NCBI RefSeq assembly: GCF_023078275.1 | Contig: NC_062981.1 | Coordinates: 20,514,846 to 20,578,845, forward strand | Length of the DNA stretch: 64,000 bases | Direction of reading: 5' to 3' | Origin: Leguminivora glycinivorella | Lineage: Eukaryota > Arthropoda > Insecta > Lepidoptera > Tortricidae | Part shown: piece after piece, positions 40,310 through 52,291 of the stretch | Layout: each line of letters opens with the position of its first letter | How positions within the stretch are numbered: the stretch's first letter is position 1 | Made by a program: the position numbers and the translations under genes | The notes under the pieces: model-generated | Told to the model about the DNA's origin: nothing | The model's input: only the letters and a program-made list of their open reading frames with translations | Databases searched by the model: none

Positions 40310-43300
40310 AATTAAAATGACTTTATTTCGACCAACTGGGATCATACAATTTCGGTACACACATAAAATATCACAAATAATCACAATAAAATTAACAACA
40401 ATAAATAACAATAAAATTTAAATTGCACAAATAAAATTAAACATTAAGGTTAGTGAGTAGGTACATAATTATCTTAAATCTACGTGTTAGTATTACTTAA
40501 TTATATTTAATATGGAGCGCACTGCAGTGATTCAGACACGCCCCATCCAACCTGCTTGCAAACATTGCCAGGATGCTGTTGGTGCTGGCCTTCACCCTTC
40601 CGATCAGCGACGCGGCGCGTTTGCGCATGGTGGCAGAAAAGCTGTCTACTCGTGCCTCCGCGAACATTAACGATGCGCTGCAGTAGCGAGGCAGCCCCAT
40701 CAGCACCCTGAAGGCATTGTTATATTGTACACGCAGGGCGCTGTACTGTTTCTGTGTGTAGTTCACCCACAGGCTACAAGTGTAAAATGAGGTACAAAAT
40801 GCTCGGAATAAGGTTATCTTTACCGCACTTGAGCTACGCTGAAACCTGCGGGCAATCATGTTCGCTCGAACAGCCAGCGCCCTGCGCTCCCTTTCGACGT
40901 CGACATCGTCCTTGAGGTCAGAGGTGATGATATGCCCTAAGTATTTAAATTGATTGACTAGTATCAGTGGATTGCCATTCAGCTTTAAGGTTGGTACTTT
41001 TGGCAAACACTTCCCTCTAACTCCAAACACCATGAGCTCACTTTTCGAGGCATTGTACTTTAGCCCATGCGCAATAGCGTACCGCTCACAGGTCGCGATC
41101 AGTTTAGCGAGACCACAAGGTGACGCGCTCAGCAGCACCATATCATCAGCGTAGCTAATGTTATTTACGTTTATGCCTTCCACGTGGCATCCGATACGAG
41201 TACTGCTGAGCTCCTCAATTAGTGCGTTCACATATAAGTTGAAGAGCTTTGGTGAGGTCAAACCGCCCTGCCTGACCCCACACTGCAACCTATATGGTTC
41301 CGACAGCGCCCCTGCCCATCGAACGCTATTGACCTGTCCTCTATACCAGAATTTAAAAATGGATAAGAGTTCCTGAGGAACTTTCATAGTCCCTAATTTA
41401 TCCCACAGTATATCGTATCTGACCAGGTCAAAAGCCTTCGATAGGTCCAGGAAACACGCATACACTGGTGTGTTTCGTTCAGTGTAGTACTTGACAGTCT
41501 GCTTTAGACACAGTATCGCACTTTCCGTTGAGAGTCCCGGCCGGAAACCAAACTGGTTATCGTGCAGCTGTACGTACTTATCTAACTGTGTATTAAGCAG
41601 ACCGTCTAGCACTTTCGCTACAATTGTGGCCAGCGAGATCGGTCTGTAGTTTGTTTTATCCGATGTGTTTCCAGTTTTGTTTTTTACAATTGGTACTACT
41701 ATTGTTTTCATAAGCTCAGTCGGCAAATAAGAGTGTCCCAGGCACAACGTGAACAGCAAAGCCAGAACACGAGGTAAATGAGGGCCAGCATGTTGTAGAT
41801 GTTCGAGGCTGAGCCCATCATGGCCCGGGGACTTGCCTTTAGACATGTTCTTTATAACCATAGCTACATCCTGAGCTGTTATCTCTACGCCTGCAGTAAA
41901 AGGCTCACTGGTCTCATCCTCGAGCTCCGAACATGAAGGCCCCAATGGCGATTCAACTAAGAAGTGCTGTTTAAACATGTTAGCTATTTGAATGGGATCA
42001 CTAACTCCATCGATGCTCACGGGAAGACCCGGTTTGGTACTCATACTGTTTGTACATTTCCAGAACTGTTTAAAATCCTTTTTCGTGTGCAACGATGCCA
42101 ATTTATCAAATTTAATTTGCTCCTCATTTTTTTGACACCATTTTAAGCGTGATTTAAATATCCTCCTGCTCTCCATCATAGCATCGTATACTGGACCAGA
42201 AGTAGGACGATTATACCACACCCAGTCCTGAAACCTATGCCGGGCCTCCCCGTGAGCCTCGCGGACGTACCTATTCCAGCCTATGATTATTTTATTTTTC
42301 CTAATTGGCTGAATATAATTGCTATTGACAGCCGAACATTTAAGGGCTTCGATTACTTCATTATATAATTTATCAATAACTGTTTTATGCTCAGCTATCG
42401 AACATAATTTATAAGACCTATAACATTGACACAACTGACCAGGTAAGTCTATACAGCCCAAACGCTCGTTACATTTGTCTTTGTATATTTCAATTTGTTT
42501 CGCATTTCTGTTTCCCCAGATTACCTTATTGGACACGTTTTTGTAACATGACTTCATGTTTAGCACATTAAAGTTACATTCAATTATAAGCGGGTAGTGA
42601 TCTGACCACATGACATCAAGCTTAACATATACATTTCTAATAGTATCTAACGTGACATTATTCGATACTAAACAATGATCCAGCCAACGCCGTGAACCGT
42701 GAGCCTCACTGACGAACGTATACGATCCTGACTGAACGCCCAGCCTATCAACGTCCGCACATATCCATTTCTCCTCGTCGCAAAACGATACCAGTTCGAA
42801 GTAGAAGGGCTCGCCCGGGTGAGCATTAAAGTCCCCGAGTATATAAACTGATTCAATGTTCTCACTCGTAATTATAGCACTTACCGCAGCGAGACAATCC
42901 GTGAATTCCGGCAAGTTCTCAGATTTATCCGTTGGCATATACACACTAATCACTAGAAAAGTCCTATCATTTGAAATAATTTTAATAGCACAAATTCTTG
43001 GATTTTCACTTTTAATTACTGACACTTGTTGAAAAGCACCCTTCTTCCAAAGGAGCGCAACACCGCCATACGGCCTGCCACGCAGCATTCCTAAAGAAGT
43101 ATCGACAGCCGACGTTCCTGTACCCTTAAAATTGGTATCAATACCATCTAGGAATGAAAGTTCATCCGGCAGCAACCATGTCTCCTGTAGGGCAATTATG
43201 TGACAGGAACGACATAATTCACGTATGCTATCAACGGAACGCTTAACGTTTTTGCAATTGAAACTGACCACTTTACATGTGACCTCTCTATCCATATTTT

Positions 43301-43440
43301 CTTTTTCTATGATGGATAAGGAACAATTTACGAAACCAACATTTACAAGAAACAATCCTATGTTAAACTAACGCAAACTAATTTTATTGGGGGTATATAA
43401 AATTTACTCATTGAGTATCCGTTAGCTTTAAAAGTAAAAT
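40310..43440 (-). mobile_element. APE-type LINE (ORF2 complete, outer limits approximate)
   Basis: Contains the intact 952-codon ORF2 (40497-43355). On the minus strand a 3' untranslated region of about 180 bp ends near aataaagtcattttaatttt. No clean target duplication could be read. It lies between an RS-rich frame and a gag-like core on the same strand. Confidence 0.75.
40497..43355 (-). CDS. LINE ORF2: AP endonuclease-reverse transcriptase
   Basis: 952 codons without interruption; the likely start is one of the first two ATGs (M1 or M21). Endonuclease: VVSFNCKN (about 28-35), LQETWLL (55-61), ILGDFNAHPG, RRWLDHCLVS and SDHYPLI, i.e. the catalytic N, E, D/N and D/H set of APE nucleases. 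RT: KGKSPGHDGLS, NYRPISLATIVAK, FGFRPGLST, CFLDLSKAFD, GVRQGGLTSPKLFNLYVNAL and SYADDMVLL (YADD 735-738). The C-terminal region has no zinc knuckle that I can see. The enzyme nicks DNA and copies its RNA at the nick. The clade (L2/CR1/Rex-like by feel) is not fixed. No separate ORF1 was recognised. Confidence 0.9.
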   Translation of the reverse strand: MFLVNVGFVNCSLSIIEKENMDREVTCKVVSFNCKNVKRSVDSIRELCRSCHIIALQETWLLPDELSFLDGIDTNFKGTGTSAVDTSLGMLRGRPYGGVALLWKKGAFQQVSVIKSENPRICAIKIISNDRTFLVISVYMPTDKSENLPEFTDCLAAVSAIITSENIESVYILGDFNAHPGEPFYFELVSFCDEEKWICADVDRLGVQSGSYTFVSEAHGSRRWLDHCLVSNNVTLDTIRNVYVKLDVMWSDHYPLIIECNFNVLNMKSCYKNVSNKVIWGNRNAKQIEIYKDKCNERLGCIDLPGQLCQCYRSYKLCSIAEHKTVIDKLYNEVIEALKCSAVNSNYIQPIRKNKIIIGWNRYVREAHGEARHRFQDWVWYNRPTSGPVYDAMMESRRIFKSRLKWCQKNEEQIKFDKLASLHTKKDFKQFWKCTNSMSTKPGLPVSIDGVSDPIQIANMFKQHFLVESPLGPSCSELEDETSEPFTAGVEITAQDVAMVIKNMSKGKSPGHDGLSLEHLQHAGPHLPRVLALLFTLCLGHSYLPTELMKTIVVPIVKNKTGNTSDKTNYRPISLATIVAKVLDGLLNTQLDKYVQLHDNQFGFRPGLSTESAILCLKQTVKYYTERNTPVYACFLDLSKAFDLVRYDILWDKLGTMKVPQELLSIFKFWYRGQVNSVRWAGALSEPYRLQCGVRQGGLTSPKLFNLYVNALIEELSSTRIGCHVEGINVNNISYADDMVLLSASPCGLAKLIATCERYAIAHGLKYNASKSELMVFGVRGKCLPKVPTLKLNGNPLILVNQFKYLGHIITSDLKDDVDVERERRALAVRANMIARRFQRSSSAVKITLFRAFCTSFYTCSLWVNYTQKQYSALRVQYNNAFRVLMGLPRYCSASLMFAEARVDSFSATMRKRAASLIGRVKASTNSILAMFASRLDGACLNHCSALHIKYN

Positions 43441-43697
43441 TTTAAACTTATTTTACTGTCCATAATGGGGATCCATTACTGGTGAACTGCCGTCCATTAT
43501 TGGAGAAAAAACACCTCGTTATAATTAGTTAACTATAAGGAAACCAATAGCAATATCTATTCTGCAATACGCTTGAAATGTAAAAGAAGGTTAGGACATT
43601 TATGTTTTACCACACTTAGCGGTAGAATTTTTACATGTATCAGTGAAATATCAAAAATAGGCAAATTTTTATCTTAAACTGTCCATGACTGGGTCCG

Positions 43698-44289
43698 TTA
43701 CCTTACTCTACTTTCAGGTCGATATTTGCGACTATGTCGAACTCGGTTAACGCTTGGAGGGCGAGAGTGCAAACTTTTACGCTTGGAAGTTACGCGGTAG
43801 TCATAGTCGTCACCTGAACTGCTACTAGCTGCATAATGGCTCTTCTCCATGCGTCCATACCGTCTTGGACTCACAGAAGAACTCCGGGACTTTCGCGGTT
43901 GTTGTCGTCTCCGTGCGTCTAGGTACACAAGTCGACCGGCTTCTACTACGCGGCATGCCAGTTCTTGTCCCAGCGCCGCGGTAATCTCTAACAGATTCCC
44001 CGCGCGAGCGTCGCCGACGAATAGCTCTTACATAATGAACAACTAAAATTCGTGATCGCGAACGTGACTCTCTCTCACGCCCCCGATCACATTCGTTACA
44101 ATGTAGCAGATGTTTATAGCCTTTATCTCTCAGGCTTCCATCTACTCCCTCTCTTGTCATGGCAGGTAATTTCTGCGTTGGACATGCTCGGTTTCCATAG
44201 CCATCATGATTCGCCTCCGTCACATGATGGTGTAAATCGCGCTCTTTTCTCCGCCCGTCATCGCTGGCTTCATCGTCATTTGACTGCAT
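43698..44289 (-). pseudogene. Arg/Ser-rich N-terminal gene fragment in two frames
   Basis: The 154-codon frame (44289-43825) starts MQSNDDEASDDGRRKERD and becomes RS-rich (RGRERESRSRSRI, RRRRSRGES). The overlapping frame 43928-43698 continues in the same style (RRRQQPRKSRSSSVSPRR ... RVRHSRKYRPESR). Two frames with matching composition suggest one frameshifted gene. RS-rich tails precede the capsid core in some lepidopteran gypsy Gags, and PVMD-like words follow here, so this may be the N terminus of the gag relic at 39.7-40.0 kb. A host splicing-type protein is the alternative. Confidence 0.4.
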
Positions 44290-44349
44290 TACTGAAACTT
44301 ATACATGTACAGTTAATTATCACGGTTTCAAAAACCAGGAGAAAATAGT

Positions 44350-47340
44350 CGAGAGGGTTTGTATGGAAAATTCACCGCTCCTATTGCGTCTTAAACCCAA
44401 TTGTATTAGTATCAAATTTCATAACTTTTAATCATCGAATATCAAGACCATATTCGAACAGAACATAACGTCTTTGAATATATTATCTCTAAAATCCGAG
44501 AAACAAAAATCCTTAGAAATGATGCACGAACATCTTTTGAATATTTTCAGTTTTTGCTCAATTCTAAATAACTTGGTTAACTGGTTTAACTGGTATTAAC
44601 TGGTTGCACTAACCTTGTAACATTAGGTAGTAGCAGAATCAATAGATGACGATATTCCTCCTAGTAGCTTTCTTTATGGACAATGTCTAATCTTAGCAAG
44701 CCTAGCAATGTGCTTGATTTTTCACCACATTCGATTTTATTAAATAAGCTGGCAAATGATATAGGCATTAGAGGGAACGTACTGAACTGAATACAAAGTT
44801 AACTCTATGAAAGACAACGATTTAAGGAAATATTTTAGAATGTGAACAATCGTGCTAGTATTGAGCCTTTTGTAGGTACTTGCACTTTCTGTACTCTATA
44901 TATTCTGTGATAATACTCACTACTACTACTAAGTACTCACTCCCGTATCAAACACCTTTTTTCCTTAGATGTAACATATGCCCGGATGCATTGTCTGTAT
45001 CTACACTATCTACTATTTAGATGTGCTAGCTGGTATCTTTGTGACAAAGTCTGTCAATTTAATAACATCACTAAAGTTATAGATAACGATTTCGATAATG
45101 TAAATTTGTTCAATAAAAATAAATTAAATAAAAGTATATGATACTAAAACATTTGTAGTGTAATTTAGAACTTATATTAGATAGCATCTACATTATGAAA
45201 ATGAGCGTTGAAAGCAAAAAAAAAAACCCATCTAGTGATTTCGTATTGACTCTAAGGCAACTTAGCAGCATTTTCTCTAGACACGTGGCCTTGACACTCT
45301 GGACAGCTTATCATCGGCATGTCGCAGCCATCTTGGGCTATTGATTATTAATCTGAAACAACACTGAAGACGTCCATAAAGTATGATGTTGATTATCCAC
45401 CATTATCCACACAGCGTTATTTAAATTTGCTGCCATGCAAACCGGCATCCATATTTGTGAGAGAGCAGCTTTATATTTTGACACATACAGTACCTTTACT
45501 TAGATCCACCAAATGTATAGGATTCAATATTCTATCTCAGAGCAATAAAATATTTAGGTATTCAAAACTAATAGACTCTAGTGGTCATGCAAGTCTATAT
45601 GTAAATATATATATATATATTTAAACTGAACTGGGACTATCTTAAAATACCCATTGTAAATGGTTATCTATGAATGAACTTAAGGGTGCTTTCGAGAAAA
45701 ACGTCAAAACAATGTAAAATTTCGGTGAAATACAACACTTTCCGTTATCTAATTCAGGCTTCAATTAGAGCATCTCATCACCTTGACACTTATCAAACTG
45801 GATTTTAGAAAACCAACTCATCAAACCAATTATGATTTTTTCTCCGATACACGTTCAGGAAAACCCGCGTACAGCGCCGGACCAGTCGATCCCATTTGTA
45901 AAACTTGGACAATTTGGAACACTGAAACCGATAAATTTATAATACGTATATCCTGTACTAAAAATTTCTCAGACTACATTTTTATTATAAGGTTTTTAAA
46001 AAGAGTAAACAGGGCTAAGATGAATTCAATTTTTTTCAGAAATTATCTAAAATTATGTGACAATTTCTTTGAAAATCTACATCACATTGAAGTTATTCTC
46101 GTACAAAATTAATCTGCAACGTTTACTAAAATTGCTCTTATGCCTTAGCGATTACAAACCTCTATCATATATACCTGGCAATTTTTTTGAAAACGAGCCC
46201 TGGGATGTCACAATTATTGCCACTTCTGGACATTTTCTCATATTTTGTTAGACCAAGCAGAAAAAGTCCCATAATATATTATATATCTGTAAACCACTCG
46301 GAAAGCTCCCCAATATGACACCACACACGGTACCATTAAGCGCTCGGTTGCGATTTCACTATTTTTCACATGAAAGCCCTCTTAAGAAGTCACGTCCGAC
46401 AAGGACCAATAAAATAACTGTAGACTATTTTGGTATATTAACATGTTCATGTTAGTATACAAATTATTTGTTCAGATTGATCACACACTAAAATATTGAT
46501 GCACGCTATTATGGCTGACTGTACTTTATTTCCACATGAAATTAATGCTCTTTATGACACTTCTAAAATCTAATAATTTAAACATTAGGTTGCGCTCATA
46601 TCCAATATCCAATGGCCACCTATTATCTCCATCACCATGGTGGTGGTGGGTTCCTTAACTAGATGCCTATTGCAAATAATATTTTCAATGTCCCTTGTGT
46701 ATGCATATTTGACGTAATTAAAAGAGAAGTTGGTCAAATCCTACTCGCAAGATTTTATCCACACAAACTTAATTATACACCGTGTTTTTTTTTGTTTTCC
46801 GTTAATTTTGACACGGATCATCATCAGGAGTCACCTGGTACATTACTTTTAGTTTAATTGAATTAATAAGCAAGTTAAGAGGAACATAAAGCTGGCGTCA
46901 AGTTTCTGACGTCACAATGTCATAACATAATACATAATGTAATACCTTTATAAATGCCGTACAAAACAATTAATGGATCATTTAATTTATTTTTGAATAC
47001 TTAACTCGATAGCAGTACGAGTTTAAACGCCACTTACTTAAATAAATAAATTGTAATTGACGTCTTTACGTCAGAAAGACTAAAGATTCTTTAATCTTCG
47101 TCACTTTTAAAAATAACGGGAATCAATAAAAACAGGTTGTATACTTTCGTAACATTTACATAGGATAGGTTGCAAGTTAAATGTGAGCTGAGCTTTCAAA
47201 GGCTTACATCTTTATATTTACCGTAGAGGAATATGCTACGAACTGCTTTTATACTGCTGACTGGGCCTCAGTCAATCTGTGTAAGAATGTCCTATAATAT
47301 TTATTTAAGTATTTATTATTTATTTATTTATTTATATGGC
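44350..47340. other. Long AT-rich stretch without a supported gene
   Basis: Frames up to 109 codons (45783-46112) show no family signature, and I find no repeat copy, splice pair or hairpin of note. A short palindrome of CCACCATGGTGGTGG lies near 46635. It could be intron or intergenic DNA. Confidence 0.45.
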
Positions 47341-47344
47341 TATA

Positions 47345-47575
47345 ACGTCTATTCATGCTTGTATTCCATAAAGGAGAGGCAGAGCACACGAAACTACTCA
47401 AGTTTCAGTACTACCTTGCCGGTCCTTGCAGTGACAGGTTGCCAGTCGCCAGTTGCAGTTCGCCCATGCCACCCCATTTATCTCATATCTCAAAGTTGAC
47501 TTCCACAATACCGACGGGAAGAAAGGGGGTGGTGGCGAAATTCTTAACCTGTCACTACACGGGGTTAATATTTGT
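47345..47575 (+). repeat. 'CACGCCTGTATCCC' dispersed repeat, copy at 47.35 kb
   Basis: Contains ttcatgcttgtattccataa, aactactcaagtttcagtac, agtgacaggttgccagtcgc, gacgggaagaaagggggtgg and ttcttaacctgtcactacac. It has diverged from the 2.95 kb copy but keeps all blocks. Frames across it are fortuitous. Confidence 0.7.
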
Positions 47576-49075
47576 ATTAAATAAAACTATTGTTTTTGAG
47601 AATCAAAGATAAATTTCTGGCTTACAATACCTGTTGATTAAAGTCTCATTCAAAACATTGTTTATCGGAATTCTGTGAAATCCTTCATCCTTTCGTTGTT
47701 TTAAGAAATTGCAACGTTCAGTATTATTTTGATTAACTTCTGTTGGATTCGTTTAGGCACATTTATGACAAACCCGTAAGAATAATAAAATTAAAATATT
47801 TACTTCTTGTTTACATCACTGACGTTCGATGACTTTTGATGTCTGTTGTCAAAGAGTACTTCTTGCCAGTAAAAGAAATCTGGCGAAGGTCAAATAAAAA
47901 ATTGTCACCGTTTTTAAAAAAAATAAGTCTGGTTCTGTTACTCAGCTTGTAGCCTTTTTGCTTCGCGCCCTATGTGAGCGCGCCTGCAGGATGTTTCAAT
48001 GAATATGCAGCCGTCTATTTATCTTCGAAGCTTTACGAAGTAGAAAACTATATTTTCCAATGTGAAATTTTGTATTGCAAAAGGAAATTACTTATTTAAA
48101 TTGACTTGCTTCTAGCCTTCCATCGTTAACTATCTATATTTTTTAAGTACTTTCATTAAAAATCTTAAAAATCGACCCTTTACGTTGCACCTTAGAAACA
48201 ACACAATAATTTTAGTAAAATTGAATTTTTATTAACAATTTGTACAATCGCCGAGCGAAGTTCATGAAATATATTTCATCTATATTTGGCACAAAATTAG
48301 TCAAAGAAGTTCGCTTTTGATCTTGAACTCCGTTAAAAAGAATCTCTAAAAATGAAATGTTTATTCATTGATGAAAATATAATTTCATGAGCCTTTTTTC
48401 TTTATTTCTATACTCTTGAAACAACTTAATGACATCTACTTAGTTTTTGAAGTCTATTTACATTTATTTTATTGGAATAAAAAGCCATTCCTTGTGAAAC
48501 AAAGTATGCATATTATGTAACATGTTTTAACAATGACTAAGGTACAAACAAAAACAATATTTATTTTATCAAAGACAGAAACTGTTTTAAGTATACAAAC
48601 TGTATAGATTTTACACTGAAATTTTTATCTATTATCAAATGGATATATAGCTAAACTTATTATTTAAAATGTTAGTAAAGAGTCAGGGGAAGCAATAGTT
48701 TCTATTCAGATCAACAATGGATAATATTTGGAAAGAGTCAAAGTAGAAACTTTGTTTAGATTACAAGCAATCACTGTATCGTCTTTCATTTACAAAATAT
48801 ACAAAAATTGGTTACTTATAATTTGTGTCACCAAACAGTAGATTGTGTCATTATTTTAAATGATATCGAAAAAATGGTAATGAATTGAATTTGATTAAGA
48901 CCAAAATAATGTTGTATTCAATTTGATGATTTTAGATTTTTATGGCACAGTCACATAGAGAGTACAATATTTATTTATACTTATGGCAACAAAAACATAT
49001 ATGGCGATTTAGACGTCACTGTTTATTCCACGGTGACTATAATTTCTTTCAAATTTTATCTAAATCTAAATACAC
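47576..49075. other. AT-rich stretch, no gene seen
   Basis: No repeats or frames of note apart from the frame at 48942-49226, which overlaps the inverted repeat below and shows no family features. Confidence 0.45.
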
Positions 49076-49077
49076 AT

Positions 49078-49685
49078 GTTTTGGTATCACAAATTATAAG
49101 CAGGCCTCGGATTATTTTTCGCATGGTAAGATGAAAGAAAACTATGGAGTCGATATTAAAATTAAATTGTTATTTATATCCATACTCATACTCATTCATT
49201 TAATTAAGAACGAAATTAAATTATAAATAAAATAAATCATATGAATAGAAATAAATTATATTGTAAATGATTGAATGATCATCGCGTCATGAATGATTGA
49301 CATGACATTGACATGCAAATGATTTTTGATAAATCAGCTAATACTTAGCATTACGTTTACCGCAACAAAGTAGTCTGAACCAAACAAAATAGTAACTAAT
49401 TTGATATAGTTACAGGCTAAATGTAACCCTTTACCAAGCAAAAGGCTTCCCAAATCACACCACATAAATAATTTTAATTACATTCAGTAAGATTAATTTT
49501 CGATTAACATTTTCGATCTGTCAACCTGCACAAGGGACAAAAGTATTACGGGACTAAGAAAATTAGTGAGTATGAGTATGAATATGAATTAAAGTTTAGT
49601 TTTAATATCGACTCCATAGTTTTCTTTCATCTTACCATGCGAAAAATAATCCGAGGCCTGATTATAAGTATACCAACATTAACTA
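49078..49685. repeat. Long inverted repeat (arms about 115 bp)
   Basis: caggcctcggattatttttc, gcatggtaagatgaaagaaa and actatggagtcgatattaaa at about 49100-49165 recur inverted at about 49600-49660. Both arms end outward in ttggtat words and inward in actcatactcat words. About 365 bp separate the arms. It lies 160 bp beyond the stop of the minus-strand gene below, in its downstream flank. Confidence 0.75.
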
Positions 49686-49847
49686 CAGGGGTTTGGTCGA
49701 GACAAATTTCAAGATTACCAACTTTAACTTTACAACTTTAATAAGTGAATTAATTTGAAAAACCTACATTACATCTAATGGGAGACTTTTAAAACTTGGG
49801 GTTTTATTTTTATTACATGTACCATCGATCTATAATCTAGAATCGTA

Positions 49848-50284
49848 TTAATAAGAATTGTTATTAGGACTATCGTCATTTGAACTCACTACACTAGTTT
49901 CAATAGTTTTGGCATCAATTACATTAGAATTAATTTCATCTTTACTAGAATTGTCAGTAACATCACTAACATCATTGTCTAGGGTATAATTTTCACAATC
50001 TACTTTAACCTGTGAACTATCTAAGTTTTTACATTCATCTTTAGAGGAGGTATCTGGGGTAGAATTGGTATCTCTGTCAGGTGGCCGAACAGTGGAGAGG
50101 GTGCTGGTTAGAAACGAAGATTGCAAGTGGTATCCTGGTAGTAGTTTTGGTTGCAGTGGTAGCATGAGGTCTAGGGCTCCCGTGGTGGCGGGGCGCGGTT
50201 GCAGGGGTGGGGCCGTCATCAGGGGTGGTTGCAGTGATGCTAGGGATATCGCGCCGGCTTGAGTGTTCACGATTGGGCTCTCGA
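49848..50284 (-). CDS. Unidentified nuclear protein, last coding exon
   Basis: The acceptor (tctcttacag) joins at 50284; the frame ESPIVNTQAGAISLASLQPP runs 144 codons to a stop at 49848. The first half is rich in P, L and Q (PPLQPRPATTG, MLPLQPKLLPG). The second half is acidic and S/N/D-rich (SSKDECKNLDSSQ, DVSDVTDNSSKDE), like a transactivation or disordered tail. An AATAAA-type signal on the minus strand lies near 49803-49815. The phase agrees with the exon at 50910-51017. I do not recognise the family. Confidence 0.65.
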
Positions 50285-50909
50285 CTGTAAGAGAAATTTG
50301 TTGAGCGTTTTTATTGTATTCTATATTTCTTACTATAGTTTTCTTAACTATTTCTAATCAAACCATACTTTGCTTTTTTGTTTAGTAAATTAAAGTTAAA
50401 CTTGAACTTTAATTTACTTAGAAGCTATAACTGCTTTAAGACTAATTTCTGGTATTGATAGTTTTATCAGGAAGTGCCAGGGACATTCTTCTAGGAAAAG
50501 GTTCTGTCGAATATAGATGCAGGAGTACAAAATTAAATTTGTAAATATAACAATACCTAGACAACTCCATTGAGATCATCAAAATTGCTTTAAAATGATT
50601 CATGTGCAATTTTTTATCTAAAGTTAGAATCTATATTTCTTTTATATAATATACCACACATTATTGTGTTCCTCTCTTTTTCTTCTCCTCTCTGTTCTTA
50701 TTTCTGTCAACACAATCAAAATCTCAGAGTAAATTACTTCCGTGAGCTATTTACAAAAATCAAATGCTTTTGCAACATTATCTTTAAACTTTTATACCTA
50801 TATTCGTCTTACGTAACAGGGCGTTTAAACTAAAGAAGCACTATAGTAGGACGGCTCAATCTCTTATCAACACTAGGAGGTGGTTCAATGATCAGAACGG
50901 TTGGTTTAC

Positions 50910-51017
50910 CAATAGGAGCCCGTGCTTGCAACGGCTGCGCAGACGCCGTAGACGGCCGCGTCAGGATGTTCGGTGGGCCCTGCAGTGCGAGGCTGATCAT
51001 GTTCATACCGTTTACAC
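50910..51017 (-). CDS. Unidentified nuclear protein, internal exon
   Basis: 108 nt between an acceptor (ggtctttcccag) and a donor (attg/gtaaac). It reads VNGMNMISLALQGPPNIL and TRPSTASAQPLQARAPI. Both junction phases fit the neighbouring exons (1 nt carried on each side). If the donor is not used, the frame runs on 28 more codons (KPTVLIIEPPPSVDKRLS...) to a stop at 50830, giving an alternative C terminus. No known domain. Confidence 0.6.
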
Positions 51018-51055
51018 CTGGGAAAGACCATAGTAACAATGACTGATGATGAATC

Positions 51056-51232
51056 CATACCAATATTATAAATGGGAAAGTGTGTGTGTCTGTTTGTTTG
51101 TCCGTCTTTCACGGCAAAACGGAGCGACGAATTGACGTGATTTTTTAAGTGGAGATAGTTGAAGGGATGGAGAGTGACATAGGCTACTTTTTATCTCTTC
51201 CTAACGCGAGCGAAGCCGCGGGCAAAAGCTAG
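51056..51232 (+). mobile_element. Helitron-like fragment with CTAG end, copy 3, in an intron
   Basis: The cleanest copy in the window: accaatattataaatgggaa, tgtccgtctttcacggcaaa, gacgtgattttttaagtgga, the hairpin cgcgagcgaagccgcg, then ggcaaaagCTAG and T. It sits between two exons of the minus-strand gene. Confidence 0.8.
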
Positions 51233-51239
51233 TAATACA

Positions 51240-52285
51240 TATTTTTAAACCTATTTTCAGATACGAAATATATGTTCGCGTATAAAGAGCATGGAACGAT
51301 TTAGGCATGTTAAACTACGTTAGAGTCATATTTATTAGGTTGATATTGTTTGTTATTTTTGTTTCAATATGGTTTTGTGTTATTTTATTTCCATATTGAG
51401 ACATAGTGCTATTGTTAATTCAAGTTTTTGTTACAATAATTGTTTATAGTTCAAAGAAACATCTAATTTATACGTCATTTATTATAATAGAATTTGTCAG
51501 TTGCCAAAAAAATATATAACTTTTTCAAATTAAAACATAGTGAATACATATCTCATACGTATTGCATGCCCAAGTAAAGTTCAAATCAAGCTATTTATCA
51601 ACCATTTACGACGTAAAGCTAAGAACGGTTTAGATACTAGCTAAAACATATCAGAACAAAAAAAAATATCTCCAAAAAACTATGAATTATGAAATAAATA
51701 AGAACCATCTCAACTCATCAGTATGTATTATACGTCGACAAATATATCTAAAATTTGTAGTCACGTATTCTTTTATCGTAAAACCCCACATTACGCGATT
51801 TTATACCTGGTACGTCCATCTTTATAGCAAATAAAAGAAAAGCGATCGTTCACAAATTATACGGCATGCGAGCATTGAATTCATGAATAATGCTTTCAGT
51901 TGATTACCGTACCACTAACGCCGTCTATTGTCTTATATTCGTAACCATACGCTATCTTAACTTAGATATCCAGCGCCATCTGTTCAAAAACTAATGTAAC
52001 TAATAACCAGTCTGGTATCTTACACCTCTTACTATTTTCGTCATGGAAATTTCACCATCAATAAAAAACTCCCAGTCAGCATTCGATGACTTAATAACTT
52101 TATGAAAAATTGGAATGACACTAAAATAGTTTTAATTACACTCCATTGACTTAAGTTATATTTTAAATTTTCCTTCTTTTACACAAGTACTTACTTCCTT
52201 TCCGCTTTTATTTATACGACATTTGCACGTAAGCGGCTAAGGCTCCTAATTCTAAAGCTGAACAGTTACCGCCATCTACCGCCGC
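51240..52285. other. Intron DNA of the minus-strand gene
   Basis: AT-rich; no exon, repeat or hairpin recognised besides the Helitron fragment at its edge. Confidence 0.45.
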
Positions 52286-52291
52286 ACTCAC

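Noticed and set aside
40954..42146. Plus-strand frames opposite the LINE
   Set aside because: They are shadows of the 952-codon minus-strand ORF2.
43849..44348. Plus-strand frames of 65 and 98 codons
   Set aside because: They lie antisense to the RS-rich minus frame, whose composition is more protein-like.
45783..46112. 109-codon plus frame
   Set aside because: Composition is that of AT-rich non-coding DNA; no family signature, promoter or splice sites.
48942..49226. 94-codon plus frame
   Set aside because: It overlaps one arm of the inverted repeat, is AT-rich and shows no domain, signal or splice support.
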